Positions 1 to 11,598 of a stretch of DNA of 64,000 nt are shown here, piece by piece. The translations under genes and the position numbers were made by a program. Position 1 is the stretch's first letter, and each line of letters opens with the position of its first letter. The DNA is from Mastigamoeba balamuthi (lineage: Eukaryota > Evosea > Mastigamoebida > Mastigamoebidae), in assembly GCA_902651635.1 (NCBI GenBank), contig CACRSC010000009.1, positions 1 through 64,000 on the forward strand, given 5' to 3'. Below the pieces are notes generated by a model. It saw nothing but the letters and a program-made list of their open reading frames with translations, ran no database searches and was not told the origin of the DNA.

Positions 1-3000
1 CAGGAGGGTGGCGGCGTCGGCGGCGGGGCAGAGGCCGTCGATGACGGCGGCGGACAGGTGGGCGCTGCCCGACGGCACGTCGGCCCTGTGCGCGGCGGCC
101 GTGCGCTCGGGGGCCTTCGTGGCGGTGCTCTGGGCCCAGTCGCGGGCCGGCGCGCACCTGGCGCTCGTGCGGACCTCCAACTCGTCGCTCGCCAGCAGCG
201 GTGAGCGCGCACCCCAACCGCGAGAGTTGCAGTTTGATTTTCGTTGAACTTACCAGAATTTCTCAACTGTGTGCCTGCACTGCAACGCGCAGCGCTCGGC
301 GGCGTCAACGTCTCGGTGGCCGCCGCGTGCGCCGGCGCGCAGGTCGCCGCCGACACGGCCCTGTTCTGCGGCGACACGGGCCAGTGCACCGCTGTGGCCG
401 TCGGCGAGTCCGGGGCGCCGTCTGCCCAGCGCAGCCCGTTTGTCGCCTTCGCCCCCGAGTCCCTGGGGGGCGCGGAGCTCTCGGTCGACCTCGCCGCCGT
501 CGGCAGGCCCGGGCACGCCGTCCTGGCCTCTGTCTCTGCCGGCAGGGAGGTCCGTGCGCAGGGCCTGCACGTCTCCGGGGGCTCTGTGGTGTCGAGCACG
601 CCGCGAGTGCTGCTGGGCGAGGCGGACGAGGTCGAGTCCGACAAGGCACGCAAACAGCGCCCGCCTGCGTGTGGGGCTTGGGGGGAGGGGCCCCGCGCCT
701 CCTGGTGGCTGTCGTTGACCCGCGAGGCGTCTCTCTCCCATCCCCTCCTCAATAGGTCCGCGTGAGCGTGGCAGCTGTGGGGCAGACGTCGCTGGCGGTC
801 GTCTCGTTCCTCACGAACTCCTCGGCCGTCGTCGTGCTGTTTGACGGCGTCGAGGGGCGCGTCGTCGCCAGCGCGCGCTCCGACGTCGACGTCGACTTGG
901 CCACTGGCGGGTACTCCGCGGTCTCGTGGAGCCCCTCTGCCGGCTTTGGCACGCTGTACGCCTACCTCGGAGACGGCGCCAACCGCAGCTGGCAGGTACG
1001 GCTCTCGCTGCTTCCTCTGCTGCGCCAGCGGCTCTCACCCGGCTGTTCTCCCTCCCACGCCCGCAGATGGCCCGCATAGACGTCAGGGCCAACTCGTCGT
1101 ACAGCGCCAAGCGCGCGGCATCGGGCAGCGCCTTGTGGGTCAGCTCGTGGTCCAGCGTCGCGGGCCTCCGGAGCGTCGGCGCCGCCACGGTCCTGGCGGC
1201 GAGCAACGCCGACGACAGCCTGCTCGTCACTGGCCAGCTGGCGTGGAGCGTGGCGCTCTGCTCTTCGTCGTGCATGGTCTGCAACGCCTCGCGGGTCTGC
1301 GCCACGTGCGCCACCGGCCTCGCGGGCGCCGCCTGCGACTCGTGCGCGACGGGCTACGTCAACTACCCCAACTGCACTTTCGGTGCGGCGCCCCTGGCCG
1401 AGTCGTCAACTGACGGTCTTGGCCCCCGCCCGCGCTCTCAGACGTGTCGAACCTGTCGTCGTCGTCGCGCAACAGCACCGACACCGCCGGAGACGGCGGG
1501 GGCGGCATGTCGTCGAGGGACAAGGCCATCTACGTCTGCATCGGGCTGGCCGTGGCCCTCGCGCTCGTGGCGTGCGCCGGCTTGTTCGGGTGGCTCGCCT
1601 CGCGCGGCGACAAGGACGAGGAGAGGTACCGCAGGCCGCGCAGGACCAACAGCGGGTCGCGGTTCAACCTGCCGGCCTCGCCCAAGGGCGACCCCGAGGC
1701 CGGCATCGAGAACATCGAGGACCCCTCGATGCCGCTGCTGTCCGCCGCGCCCGTGGTCCCCGGCGACGAGGTGCCGCAGCTCAGCGTGCCGCCGGTCGTC
1801 AACGACTCGAAGCTCGCGGACCTCTTCGCGCTGCCGCTGCAGCTGCCGATGGACTCGTTCCACTTCAACCTGGGCGGCCAGCCGGCGCCGGTGCGGGTGC
1901 CCGTCGTGCAGGACTTCTCGATACCCAACACGACGTCGAGGAAGTACGCGTACGCGTTCATACTGCCCGGGAGGCCGCTCGGAGAGAAGTACACGATCAA
2001 CTTCACCCCGCAGCGCGGCATCGTCCAGCCCGTTCGTTGCAGATGCCTCTCCTCGTGTGTGCCGCTGTGCCTCTAACCCGCTGCCCGCGCTGCCGTCCAC
2101 CCCCGCAGGGCGAGTTCGCCAACATACGGGTGGAGCTGATGTTCCTGTGCACCACCAAGATCCAGGAGGAGATCGCGTTCATAGTGTCAAGTGCGTAGTG
2201 CTGTCTTGCTAGTCGGTTTGTTCTCACGTGGGAGGGGCAGCTGGCAAGGGGGACCTGAAGCTGAGGCAGCACTCGTACGTGCACCTCAAGCTCGAGTCGA
2301 AGCAGTCGTTCTACCTCGACTACGACGAGCTCAAGTTCGTCGTGCCGCCCATCGGGCAGGGCGGCGAGGGCACCGTGTACCAGGGCACCCTCCGCGGCTC
2401 GGACGTGGCCATCAAGTTCCTCAAGAACCAGGTCACGGGCCCCGAGGCGCAGACGGTTGCCGAGGGGTTCGAGAAGGAGGTCAACCAGATGGAGAACCTC
2501 CGCAGCCCCAACATCGTGGCCTTTGTGGGAGCCGTGGTGATGCCGGGCAAGATGTGCCTCGTGACGGAGTTCTTCGACATGGGGTCGCTCGCCGTGGTGC
2601 TCTCCAAGTTCAACATGGAGGTGCCGCTCAAGCTCAAGTTCGCCATCGACATCGTCAAGGGCCTGCAGGTGAGAGCGCGCCTCCCATCCCATCCCCTGCT
2701 GTGCGCACTGTCTCTAACGGAGCAAAACTGCCACAGTTCCTGGCAGAGTCGCACATCCTCCACCGGTGCGTGAAGCCCAGCAACATGATGGTGTCGTCGA
2801 TGAGCATCGACGCCGCTGTAAACTGCAAGGTCGGCGACTGGGCGTCTACTCGCGACGCGGCCCTCTTCGCTGCGCAGTTCTCCCGCGCTCTGGGGTCGCC
2901 TAGCTACCTGGCACCCGAGGTCATCAAGGGGGCGCCCTACGCGCACTCGGCCGACGTTTACAGGTACTCTCTCCGTCTCTCGTGCCTACGGGAGAGGCGG

Positions 3001-3687
3001 TGCCCCTAAGCTGTTTGCGCTGCAGCTTTGGCGTGCTGCTCTACGAGCTCTTCACAGAGATTCAGCCCTACAACAGCGAGAAGTTCCAGAACCCCTGGGA
3101 GATCACCAACTGGGTCTGCGCCGGAAACGTGCGTCCCGCTCCGAAGACGCGCTTTGGCACCGCCTTTGTGGCTGACCTTTGCCCGGCGACGCGCAGAGGC
3201 TGGATATACCCGGGCCCGATGTGTGCCCGCCGGCAATAGCGGACCTGATCGGGCGTTGCTGGAACCAGACGATCGAAACCCGCCCGTCGTACCGCCAGAT
3301 CATCACCGAGCTCCAGGCCCTCCTCGACAGCCTCCGACCCAGCGCCAGCCGCAGCTACTTCACCACAAAGTGCGGCGGCATTGACGGGCTTCTGGGGCTC
3401 CTCTCACAGGTTGTGCTCTCCCTTGCAGGACCAAGGGCAACTACATATCGGGGCAGATGCTCAAGGTGCTGCAGGTGCCGCAGTCCCGCAGCCGGTTCTC
3501 CACTCCCAGGGCGTCCGCTACGCTGGACAAGCCGGTCGCGGATGCAGACAGCTCAGAGCCCGAGGAGATCGACTTTGACCAGCTCAAGGCGGCCATCGAG
3601 AACCCCGAGATGGCGATGGCCCCGTCAGCGAGCCCCCTGTCAGACGTGGACTCGGACACTGGCAGTGACATCACCCCCATCGCATAG
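1..3687 (+). CDS. Transmembrane receptor-like (pseudo)kinase, 5' end missing
   Basis: Probable surface receptor of the tyrosine-kinase-like class. I read eleven exons: <1-200, 293-645, 756-995, 1067-1382, 1442-2031, 2109-2190, 2235-2668, 2737-2963, 3026-3128, 3197-3369 and 3429-3687. A large ectodomain ends in a cysteine-rich CxxC module (about 1258-1380), followed by a Ser/Gly stalk and one membrane segment (IYVCIGLAVALALVACAGLF, about 1528-1590). The cytoplasmic part has a kinase domain with a glycine loop (IGQGGEGTVYQG) and a VAIK lysine. The catalytic loop, however, reads HRCVKPSN, so the HRD aspartate is Cys, and DFG is DWA. It is therefore probably catalytically dead or atypical. A short acidic tail follows. 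Intron 2 (646-755) appears to use a GC-AG boundary. CxxC-rich transmembrane kinases are expanded in Entamoeba and relatives. The start lies upstream of the window. Confidence 0.85.
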
Positions 3688-3732
3688 ACTTTATCGATTG
3701 CATTTGGTCCACCGAATGTAAACACAGACTTT

Positions 3733-3924
3733 TTACAGCAGCCAAACGCCAGCCACCAACAAGTGTTGGCGTCGGCTGTCGTCTGCGTCGTCAAACCACA
3801 CGCCCGAGGTCGGGAATGTGGATGGGGCCTTCGGGGCGAAGACCACCGTGAACGTCTTTCCCCTGTAGTACGTGAAGACGGCCATCTTCTGCTGGACGAA
3901 GCTGAGGAGGGCGGTTTCCGGCAT
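3733..3924 (-). CDS. Possible small hypothetical protein
   Basis: A 63-residue reading frame, convergent with the kinase gene, whose stop is 46 bp away. It starts at an ATG (MPETALLSF) and contains an aromatic, basic stretch (KMAVFTYYRGKTFTVVFAP) that looks more protein-like than random GC-rich sequence. I recognise no family. Upstream exons could exist, since the frame stays open to about 4083 without another ATG. Treat it as a weak candidate. Confidence 0.25.
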   Translation of the reverse strand: MPETALLSFVQQKMAVFTYYRGKTFTVVFAPKAPSTFPTSGVWFDDADDSRRQHLLVAGVWLL

Positions 3925-4259
3925 TGGAGCTGCTTCCGACTGGAGTGGGATACAACTGCGGCACAGGGAGCAGCGACACAGTGCGTGAGCCGAGGGGAAA
4001 ACGGGTGCAGGAGCAGTCAGAGAGAGAAAGCTGCTGCGGAGTAAGGCATCGCTGTGAAACCTTTGGCTGAGCTTCGAAATCAACTATGATGGTAAATCAG
4101 AGGGTAATCATCCAGGAATCATGCCAACTCCGTTATTCTTATTTTTCTGTTATAGATGTAAACACTTGAATGATGATACCTTGCCACCCATTTGATACGC
4201 CGCAAGATTTCGTACCAAAAATCTTCAGCAGCTGATTTTGGGATTCAGAGGGCAAATAA
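3925..4259. other. Intergenic, upstream of HUS1
   Basis: AT-richer spacer between the small minus-strand frame and HUS1. It presumably holds the HUS1 promoter. I see no recognisable element. Confidence 0.4.
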
Positions 4260-5383
4260 ATGCGGTTCCGCGCAAAGCTGTGCAACGTTTCTCTGTTCAT
4301 CAGTGCGGTCCCTGCCCTCTGCCGCCGGTTGCCCCCTCGGCCTCCGGAGCCCCTCTGACACGCCAGCGCGCGCCGCCGCCGCAGGGGTGCTGAACAGCGT
4401 CAGCAAAATCGACAAGACCTGCATCATCCACCTGACAAACGACAAGGACAAGGGCGTGCGGTTCATCCTCGCCACAGACGCCACCGACGGCGTCGAGCTG
4501 TTTGGCGGCATGTCGCCCGTGCGCTCCCCTCCCCCTCTCTCGTCCCCCCAGATATTCCCCAGAATCTTCTCTGATTCCTGGATTTGCGTATCCGTCCTTC
4601 CTCCCCCGCCCAGTCGACGCTGTTCGAGGACATGCGCATCGAGAGCCTGCACCAGAACGAGATCGGGCTGCAGGTGCACGTGGACAGCCTGGAGCGGGCG
4701 CTGCGCAGCGGGGCCAACGCGGTCGAGTGCACGGCGCGGCTGAGCAAGAACACGTCGGGCCACGCGATCCTCGCGATACAGTCGGACGTCGCCGTCCCCC
4801 AGCGCATGACAGTCAACCACGAGGTCCCCGTCGTCGTCGTCTCGCCCTCGGAGCTCGCCGCCCGCGTCGAGCCGCCGCTGGAGACGCCCGACGTGCACAT
4901 CGCGCTGCCCGAGCTGCGCGGGCTGCGCACCGTCGTCGAGCACCTGCGCAACCTCAGCGACTGCCTCACCATCGAGGCCAACATGGCCGGCGAGCTCGCC
5001 GTCAGCGTCGACACCCCCGCCGCCCGCGTCACCACCTCGTACCACGACCTCGAGCACCCCGCCATCGCCTCCCAGGTCCCCAAGGTGCGCCCTGTCCGTT
5101 TTCCCCGGTTCAGATGCACTGGCACTTGCTTTCTGTTTTTGGGTTGGGTCTTTTTTTGGTGCTCGGATCTGAGCAAAACGGGTGTGTGGGGTCGGGCCAG
5201 TCGGACAAGGACCGCAGGGCGAGCGTCAGGGTGGACGTGGCCAAGGTGATGAGGTTCCTGCACTGCAGCCAGGTGGGCCCCCAGAGCGTTGTGTGCTGCA
5301 TCTTCCAGCGGAAGGTTGTTGTGCTGCATGCGGTTCTCGACGACCTCTATCTCACCTACTACCTTCCCATTCTCACCTCGTAA
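4260..5383 (+). CDS. HUS1: Checkpoint clamp subunit Hus1
   Basis: Subunit of the PCNA-like 9-1-1 (Rad9-Rad1-Hus1) clamp, which is loaded at damaged DNA and activates the ATR checkpoint. Four exons: 4260-4302, 4385-4518, 4614-5084 and 5201-5383. The first exon reads MRFRAKLCNVSLFI and splices to RVLNSVSKIDKTC, matching the family start (MKFRAK..., then ...KTC...L). The end, LDDLYLTYYLPILTS, matches the typical Hus1 C-terminus (DLTYYIPIL). Length is about 276 residues, normal for the family. Start choice: a donor at 4303 (GTGCGG) keeps the frame, whereas using the GT at 4287 would create an immediate stop. Intron 2 holds a small AATC/GATT hairpin, listed separately. Confidence 0.92.
4559..4581. 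repeat. Intronic hairpin in HUS1
   Basis: Inverted repeat CCAGAATC / GATTCCTGG (one bulged C) around a six-base loop, inside HUS1 intron 2. It belongs to a series of similar hairpins in unrelated introns of this window. Confidence 0.5.
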
Positions 5384-5505
5384 AAGCAAATGGGATTGTA
5401 CATGTTTTCTCAGCTCAGATTGGATACACTGCGGCCATACAGTCGTAAAATGAGCAGAGACAGGACCACTCTTGCCTGCAGTGTCAATGAAAAACAAGCA
5501 AAAGT

Positions 5506-5577
5506 CGGACCCGCCAGGGCTCGAACCTGGAATCCCTTGATCCGTAGTCAAGTGCGTTTCCATTGCGCCACGAGCCC
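5506..5577 (-). tRNA. tRNA-Arg (ACG)
   Basis: On the minus strand this folds as a complete 72-nt cloverleaf: acceptor GGGCTCG/CGGGTCC, D arm GCG/CGC, anticodon stem CTTGA/TCAAG with loop CTACGGA (anticodon ACG), five-base variable loop, and T arm CCAGG-TTCGAGC-CCTGG. No intron. An oligo-T run (5500-5503 on the complement) just downstream is a fitting Pol III terminator. Confidence 0.95.
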
Positions 5578-5590
5578 GATTCACATCATT

Positions 5591-5780
5591 TTAAGTTCTG
5601 TTTTCTTTATCGGATAGGAACTGGGAAACAACGAACACCAGGCCAGCAGCCAAGCAGGCAACAATCATAGACTTTGTGGTTCGCCGTTCTCTTGACAATC
5701 TCTGGCTATTCAGTAAAGGGACGACCACACATACCAGCCATGCACAAGAACTTCTGAATACAGCCTTTGCGTGGTGTTTA
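5591..5780 (-). other. 3' region of NCAPH2 with a short hydrophobic frame
   Basis: Between NCAPH2 and tRNA-Arg, a minus-strand frame ends with a basic segment, a hydrophobic stretch (SMIVACLAAGLVFVVSQFL) and a polar tail, like a tail-anchored peptide. It has no convincing ATG or splice model, so I do not call a gene. Confidence 0.2.
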
Positions 5781-8373
5781 TTACTCACTGTAGTCGTCAG
5801 TGGCTATGTCCTTGACGCGCTTTCTCTTGTTTGACTTCTTCTTCTTCTTCTTGGGAACATCCTCCACTTCCTCCGCTTCCTCTACTTCCTCTTGTTGCTC
5901 CTCCATTTGCTGACCATCATCGTCTGTGTGCTCGGGGCCACGCGGCCCTGGAATTTTCTGTATCGATGGCTCCGGCGGGGGCGCGGCATTGTAGCTGCTG
6001 ATGTCAAACCGCGGCACAGCAGACTTGAGCACAAAGCTCAGGGGTGCTGTGCTGTCCACCTGAATGTTCTTGCAGTTGATCTGTGCAGCACAGCGTAGGC
6101 GTCAGTGGTCGCAACCGCGTGCGGCTGCTGTGGCGTACCAAAAGAAGAGTGGACAGGAACATCCTGCTGATCTGCCAGGGCTTGTGGCCCTTGGCGATTT
6201 CCTCGAACTTGACGACCTTGTCCTCCTCCACCTTGTCCTCGGCGAGCTGGTCGAGTATCGCCCTGCCCGTGTCCTGTATGTCGAACACGGGCCTCGCCTC
6301 CTGCTCCTCCAGCAGCGGCGCCAGCCTCGCGTGCCACTCGGAGATGCGCACAGCCAGCTGCACCTCCTCCAGGTGCCTGGCCTCGGCCTTGCACATCTCT
6401 TGCTGCACATCGAACCCCCCCGTGAGTGAGTGCACGTTGCGTTGTGCGTATGTGTGCGCTCGCCGCCGGACCTGCTGGGTGAGGACCGGGTCCTCGGGGA
6501 GCTCCTCAACGGCGGCTGCGGTCTCCTCGACCGTCGGCATGTCGGAGAAGCCGTCGTCGTCGTCCGAGTCGTCGCCCGGCGCGTTGTCGTCGGCGTCGCC
6601 GGCCGCGTCAGCTGCGGGCGCGCCCTCCATCGCCGCCTCGACGTCGGCGATGGTCTCGAAGTCGCCGTCAAAGATGTCGCGCCTCCAGTCCTCGTCCGCC
6701 TCGCCCCTCTCGACGGCCTCGGCCTCGGCCATGCCGATGTGGTCCGCGTGCCTCGACGCGCTGCGCTTCCTGCGCGCGCTGGCGCGCCTGTTGCGCATCT
6801 CGGCCACGTAGAGGTAGTCGAACTCCTGGAAGAACGGCGCGCGCGCCCTCACGATCGCCGTGATCGGCTGCTCGTCGATGCTCTTGGCCGCCACCGCTGC
6901 CGCCGCCGCGCTGCTCGTCGACAGGCCCACGAGCTCCGCCTGCGACGGCGCCCTGTACGTCTTGCCCTTGCGCAGCGGGCGCAGGCGCACGGCGAGGTCG
7001 TCGTGCGGGTCCTGCATGACCCACTCCTCGACCACCGTGTCGCCGTCGCCGCGGAACGCGCCCCTGCGCGGCCTCGGCTGCGCGTTGCGCGCCCTCTGCG
7101 CCAGCACGCGCGGCCCGCGCCCGTCGGGGCCGACCGTCGTGTTCAGGTCCGGCAGCGGCGCGGGGTCGAACGACCGCCCCGCCTCCCCCGAGTCGACTTC
7201 GTTGCCGTCGCCGCCGTCCGAGTCGTCGTCGTCGTCGACGTCGCCCAGCGGCTCGACGCCGTCGGCGCCCGGAGGCGCGTCGGGGCGCGCTATCTCCATG
7301 CTGAAGTCGGCGGCGCTCTCGCCCGTCGCCACGTCGCCGTCGACGGGCTGCGGGGCGACCGACATCCTCGCGGCGCCCCAGCCGGGGGCCAGCGACACCC
7401 ACGCGTCGGCAGACTCGCACGAAGACGACGCGGCGTCGAGCACGAGCGCGCCCGAGCGGTGGACGGCGCAGCTGTGCAGCTGGAACGCGTCGCCGCCGGC
7501 CGACGTGTCGGGGCGCAGGGCGGCGGCCAGCAGCAGCGCGCGCGACGCGTAGGCGCCGCCGGGGCGCGACCACGCGTCGCGGGACTCGTCCTCGTCCTTG
7601 ACCTTGTTGTCGTCGAGGTCGATGTTGGTGGCGACTGCGGGGAGCCAGAGAGCCAGCGCGGCGTTAGAGTATGGCTGGCTGATTCCGGGATTTGCATTTG
7701 TGAATCAGAAGTACACTGAACATGCAAACTGTATCAGGCCTGATTCTACTTCATTCAAACAGGGGAATCGGTATCAGGGGCAGATATTCCGCACCAGCAA
7801 TGTCGTCAAGAGGGAGGAATTCCTCCTCGCCCGGTTCTGTCTCGGCAGCGTCGTTTGCCGCGTTGGGGTCCTCCTCCTTGGGGCGCCTTGTGTGCCGCGC
7901 GCTCTCCTGTCAGCCCCCAGTTGCGTCGCAGCCGGCCGAGGGGGGAGGGGGTGTGCCGCACCTCCTGGAGGTGATGAACTCGAGGGCCTGGAAGACGAGG
8001 TTGTAGAGGTACTCGACCTTCTTGCTGTACACCAGCGCCGACCCCTGTATCAGCAGCGCCGCTGGGAAGCACGTCAGAGCCCGTGCCCGTGGGAGGGGGA
8101 GGAGACGAGACGGTACCCTGGGCGAAGTTGAGGGACTTGCCCGAGTCGTCAAAGGCGAAGGTGACGCCCTCGAGGTCGTCGATGTACTCCTCGAGCTCCT
8201 TGGCGATGTCCACGCTCCAGTTCTCCGCCAGGTCTCTGTGGGGGCGGACCAGCGTGCCCCGCCGCGGCAGGAGACCGACGCGGTGAGGACGGGTCTGGCT
8301 TCGCGCGCGCGGGGAGAGGGGCGCACCGGAGGGGCTGGAGCAGGTGCGCGTAGCGGGTCTCGGTCTCGGCCAT
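5781..8373 (-). CDS. NCAPH2: Condensin-2 complex subunit H2 (kleisin-beta)
   Basis: Kleisin subunit of condensin II, which compacts chromosomes in the nucleus. The N-terminal CNDH2 domain is clear: [14 protein letters not shown], then [19 protein letters not shown], then [20 protein letters not shown], near-identical to the family consensus. FLPLDDIA follows, as in animal H2. The middle is acidic and disordered. The C-terminal domain ([24 protein letters not shown]) matches CNDH2_C, and the protein ends in a lysine-rich, NLS-like stretch. There are about seven exons. The start ATG at 8373 is fixed by the conserved N-terminus. The intron after FLPLDDIA (about 7647-7792) is AT-rich and carries hairpins. 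Condensin II is patchily kept in protists, so its presence is informative. Confidence 0.93.
7679..7708. repeat. Intronic hairpin in NCAPH2
   Basis: Perfect 7-bp inverted repeat CTGATTC / GAATCAG with a 16-nt spacer, inside the AT-rich NCAPH2 intron. The same intron also holds the 12-bp palindrome ATCAGGCCTGAT at 7733-7744. Confidence 0.5.
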
Positions 8374-8629
8374 GCGATGCAAACTGGGAGCACAGCGCCC
8401 GCGCCAACCGGGGATCTTGTGTTCAAAACACTTTCCCGCCAAAATAGTAAATATCTCGATTTTTTTCTGCCATAAACCATCCACCAGCACTGGATGTCCC
8501 GCGGCCGAGCGCGACAAGGCGGTGTCTCTGTGTCCTGGCAACTGAGATTTTCTTGTGAGTGCCCGAGTATAGCAACGTCTTGTGCATACCCTCCATGCTC
8601 ACATCACTGTGTCTTATGCACTGCAGTGG

Positions 8630-11319
8630 CTAGGCGTGATATTTGCCACTTTTCTCAACCGAGCAATGCTTGATACAATGTCTAGAGCAGACAAAGAGAT
8701 GTGCCAGATCGGAAGTGGCAGCAGTTCTAAATAATTCTGCGCCCGAAGGCAGATAGTGTATTGCTTCCTCTGACATAAATTGTGTCCGAGGCAAATGGGT
8801 GGGTTGATAAATCAAACAATTATGTGGTGCGTTCTGAAGAACTTCAGATGCGCAGGAATCATCTACCAAGATGTGAGACGCGGGGGGACGCAACAGTGCT
8901 GTTGTTACCTCCAGGCAGCATGAAGCGAGTCGAGCGTCCTTGGTCTCCTCATCCCCAGCGGCCAGGTCCCAGCAACTGTGGAACTCCACAAACTAGAGTT
9001 GGCGGGCGCGCACTGTGAGTTTTGGAGCTCTGGTGCCCGAGAGTTGGGGGGGAGGCAAGACGCACGTGGAAGTTGTCAAACCGCCGCTGGGGCAGCTTCG
9101 TCACAAAGTGGCGCATCTTCTCCCACGGCCCGTCGCCAACACCCACCGTAACGATGGAGATCGGGTACGCGCTGGCCTCGACGATGGCCGCGATCGTGTC
9201 GGTCGTAGCCGAGCACGAGAAAGTGGCGTCGTCGTCCGAGACCTGCCCGTCGGCGACGATAACGAGGATGCTGTGCCTCGGACTGCCGCGGGACTCGGCG
9301 ACGACCCTGCGGATCAGCGGGGCGAACGACGTCGGACAGGAGAGCTCCACGTGCGGCGTTACCTCTGCGTAGCGCTCAAGTACCTCGGCAACGCAGCCGC
9401 ACGTGTCCTCCGAATCCCCGGCTAGCGAGAACACACCCACGTCGCGCGTTGTGGTGTCGCCGAACCCGTACGCGGCTACGGACCCGTCGACAAACCCCTC
9501 AAGCGCCGCCCCGAGGGCCCTTATGACGCGCTGGTAGGGGTTGCACTGCCCAGGCTCGATGTAGTGCAGACTCTTGCCATCGAACGTCTCATGGCCCTTC
9601 TCTGCATTCGATCCCGTGTAGTCGATGCCTGTGCGTGAGAGGCGTGAGTAGGCACGTGCAGGGCCCTGTGCGCGGTGGCACAGCGTACCGATGAACAGCC
9701 TGCACGACTCGAAGCCGCAGAGGCGGAGGATGTCCTGTATGCGAGTGGACGTCGTCGCGGACTCGAGGGCCTGGAGGGGCCGGGCGACGACCGGCGGGGC
9801 GTAGTTGTCCCGCGACAGGGGCCGCCAGCTGCGCCGGATGTTGAACTTGCGCTTGAGGTTGAGGCCCGAGGCCCTGACCTCTGCGTAGAACTGCTCCCTC
9901 GCCGACTCCTCGCGCAGCTGCGCCCTGTGGAACTCCTCGAGCCCCACCGTCGATATCCTCCCGTAGTGGTCGAACATGTAGTTCCGCAGCAGGCCCAGCT
10001 CCGGGTCCGTCGAGACGAGCTGTACTCCAGCCGCGAATGCGTCAGGGCAACTGGCAGGCGCCGGCAACAAGCGGCACAAGAAGCGTCGCATACCTGGAGC
10101 TGTGCGAAGAACATCCTGCGCGAGATGAACAGGGAGGCGAGGCCCACGGTGTTGACGAGGAAGCCGAACAGCGCGCCCCACGAGCCCAGGAGGTCGAGCA
10201 GCAGCTGCCGCGACATGTACTGCGTGACCCGCAGCGGCGCGATGCGTATGTAGAGCCGCCAGAGCGTCGCGCCCGCGGGGTCGAACTCGCGGAGGCTCGA
10301 GTCCCTGTCGAGCACGCGCAGGTACTGCACGGACTTCTCCGGGTCGAAGATGTAGCGCCGCCTGTCGACGTCCTCCCAGTGCTGCATGTAGAGCTCCGAG
10401 TAGTAGACGACGCCGATGTGGGGCAGCAGCTCCGACTTGAACGACCAGAGCGCGGGGGCGCTCGAGTCCTGTATGGCCGCCCTGTCCTGGGCGACGTAGA
10501 GCGTGACGCCCCTGCCCCTCAGCAGCTCCAGCGTCTCCGCCAGGCTCGCGCAGCCGCCGGGGCCTTTGTACGTCCTGTTGTCGCAGGCCCTCAGGTCTAT
10601 GCCTGGATTTTGTGATTTCCGGTGCACGGGAAATCAAGATGACATCCAGAGGAGATTTTCCAGGTCAGTTTTGGCCCAATGTGGCAAGTATCAATCCGTG
10701 GGTGGTGCGCTGTGGAATTTGCAACGGCTGTCGCTTGTCGCTGCAGCGGCAGGGGGAGGGACGGGGGAAGGGAAGGGAGCGCACCGATGTAGTGGTACTC
10801 GGGGTCGTTGAACTGGCCCTGCATGAAGGTGGCGTTGCTGTGGACGGGGCACGAGAGCAGGCGGGAGTAGTTGCCGCGGACGCTGGGCGTGAGGTTGAGC
10901 TTGGCGCTGATGTTGCCGCACTCGCCCGCCTGCTCGATCGCCCGCACCGTCTTGCCGCCGCGGTACTGCCCCACGATGACGTTCTTGGTGAAGGCGATCT
11001 GCCAGTGGCGCGGCGAGACGACGGGCGTGTTGTCGCTGCCCTCGACGACCGAGACGGCGATGTCGGGGATGTAGAAGCGCCGCCCGGCCTCGGTCCCGAA
11101 GACCTGCTGGATGACGGGCCTGCTGTGCACGAACGAGTCGATGGTCGTGCTCAGGTAGACCACCATCACCGCCGTGATCACCAGCGTCGCCGCCGCCCCG
11201 CAGACCGTCCGGTGCTCGCGCACGGCGGCCACGGGCACGTAGGGGAAGAGGTCCAGCCGCCGCAGCGACTGCGGGAAGTTGTAGACCGACTCGGTGCCCT
11301 GGGCCACCAGCCCGTCCAT
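8630..11319 (-). CDS. Two-TM membrane protein fused to a copine-type vWA domain
   Basis: Six exons (11319-10785, 10602-10094, 10019-9689, 9628-9066, 8992-8909, 8833-8630) splice in frame to about 741 residues. The N-terminal part is an unrecognised family with a membrane segment near residues 39-60 (CGAAATLVITAVMVVYLS), a large lumenal or extracellular loop and a second segment near 316-338 (LLDLLGSWGALFGFLVNTVG). After a basic linker comes a copine/RGLG vWA domain: the MIDAS-like IDYTGSN, NPYQRVIRALG, YGFGDTTT, and RFDNFHFVEF across a splice junction. One exon (9689-10019) contains both the end of the membrane part and the first vWA strand, so the fusion is built into a single exon. Copines normally carry two C2 domains instead; none is visible here. 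The vWA probably binds partners at a membrane. Function is unknown. Confidence 0.8.
10613..10636. repeat. Intronic hairpin in the two-TM/vWA gene
   Basis: Perfect 8-bp inverted repeat TGATTTCC / GGAAATCA around an 8-nt loop, inside intron 1 (10603-10784). Confidence 0.55.
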
Positions 11320-11598
11320 TCTCGGCGCGGTGTGGGTCCGCTGGCTGGGCCGATGCGAGCGCTCTCTGCCTACCGCAACCCCCCGCCACAGAACAACCAG
11401 GGGTATGAGGAATAGTGCACGGCAGGTGGTAGGTGTCTGAGCAAAGACGAAGACGGTTGCTCAGAGCAGATAAACGTGCAGCCTGGAAAAATGCACCAAC
11501 AGGAAAAAACCGGTTTGGATTTGCTGGAGCGCGTCAAAAGAGATACGCGTATCGCCGCCCATCGCCCTCACCGTCCGTTCATTGTGAAATCCAGATAT

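Noticed and set aside
5591-5788. Tail-anchored small protein (RAMP4/Sec61-beta type)
   Set aside because: The hydrophobic tail is suggestive, but there is no in-frame ATG and no splice junction that works.
9675-10615. Long plus-strand frames opposite the two-TM/vWA gene
   Set aside because: Arg/Val/Glu-rich shadows caused by GC3 bias. No domain, while the minus strand has clear copine motifs.
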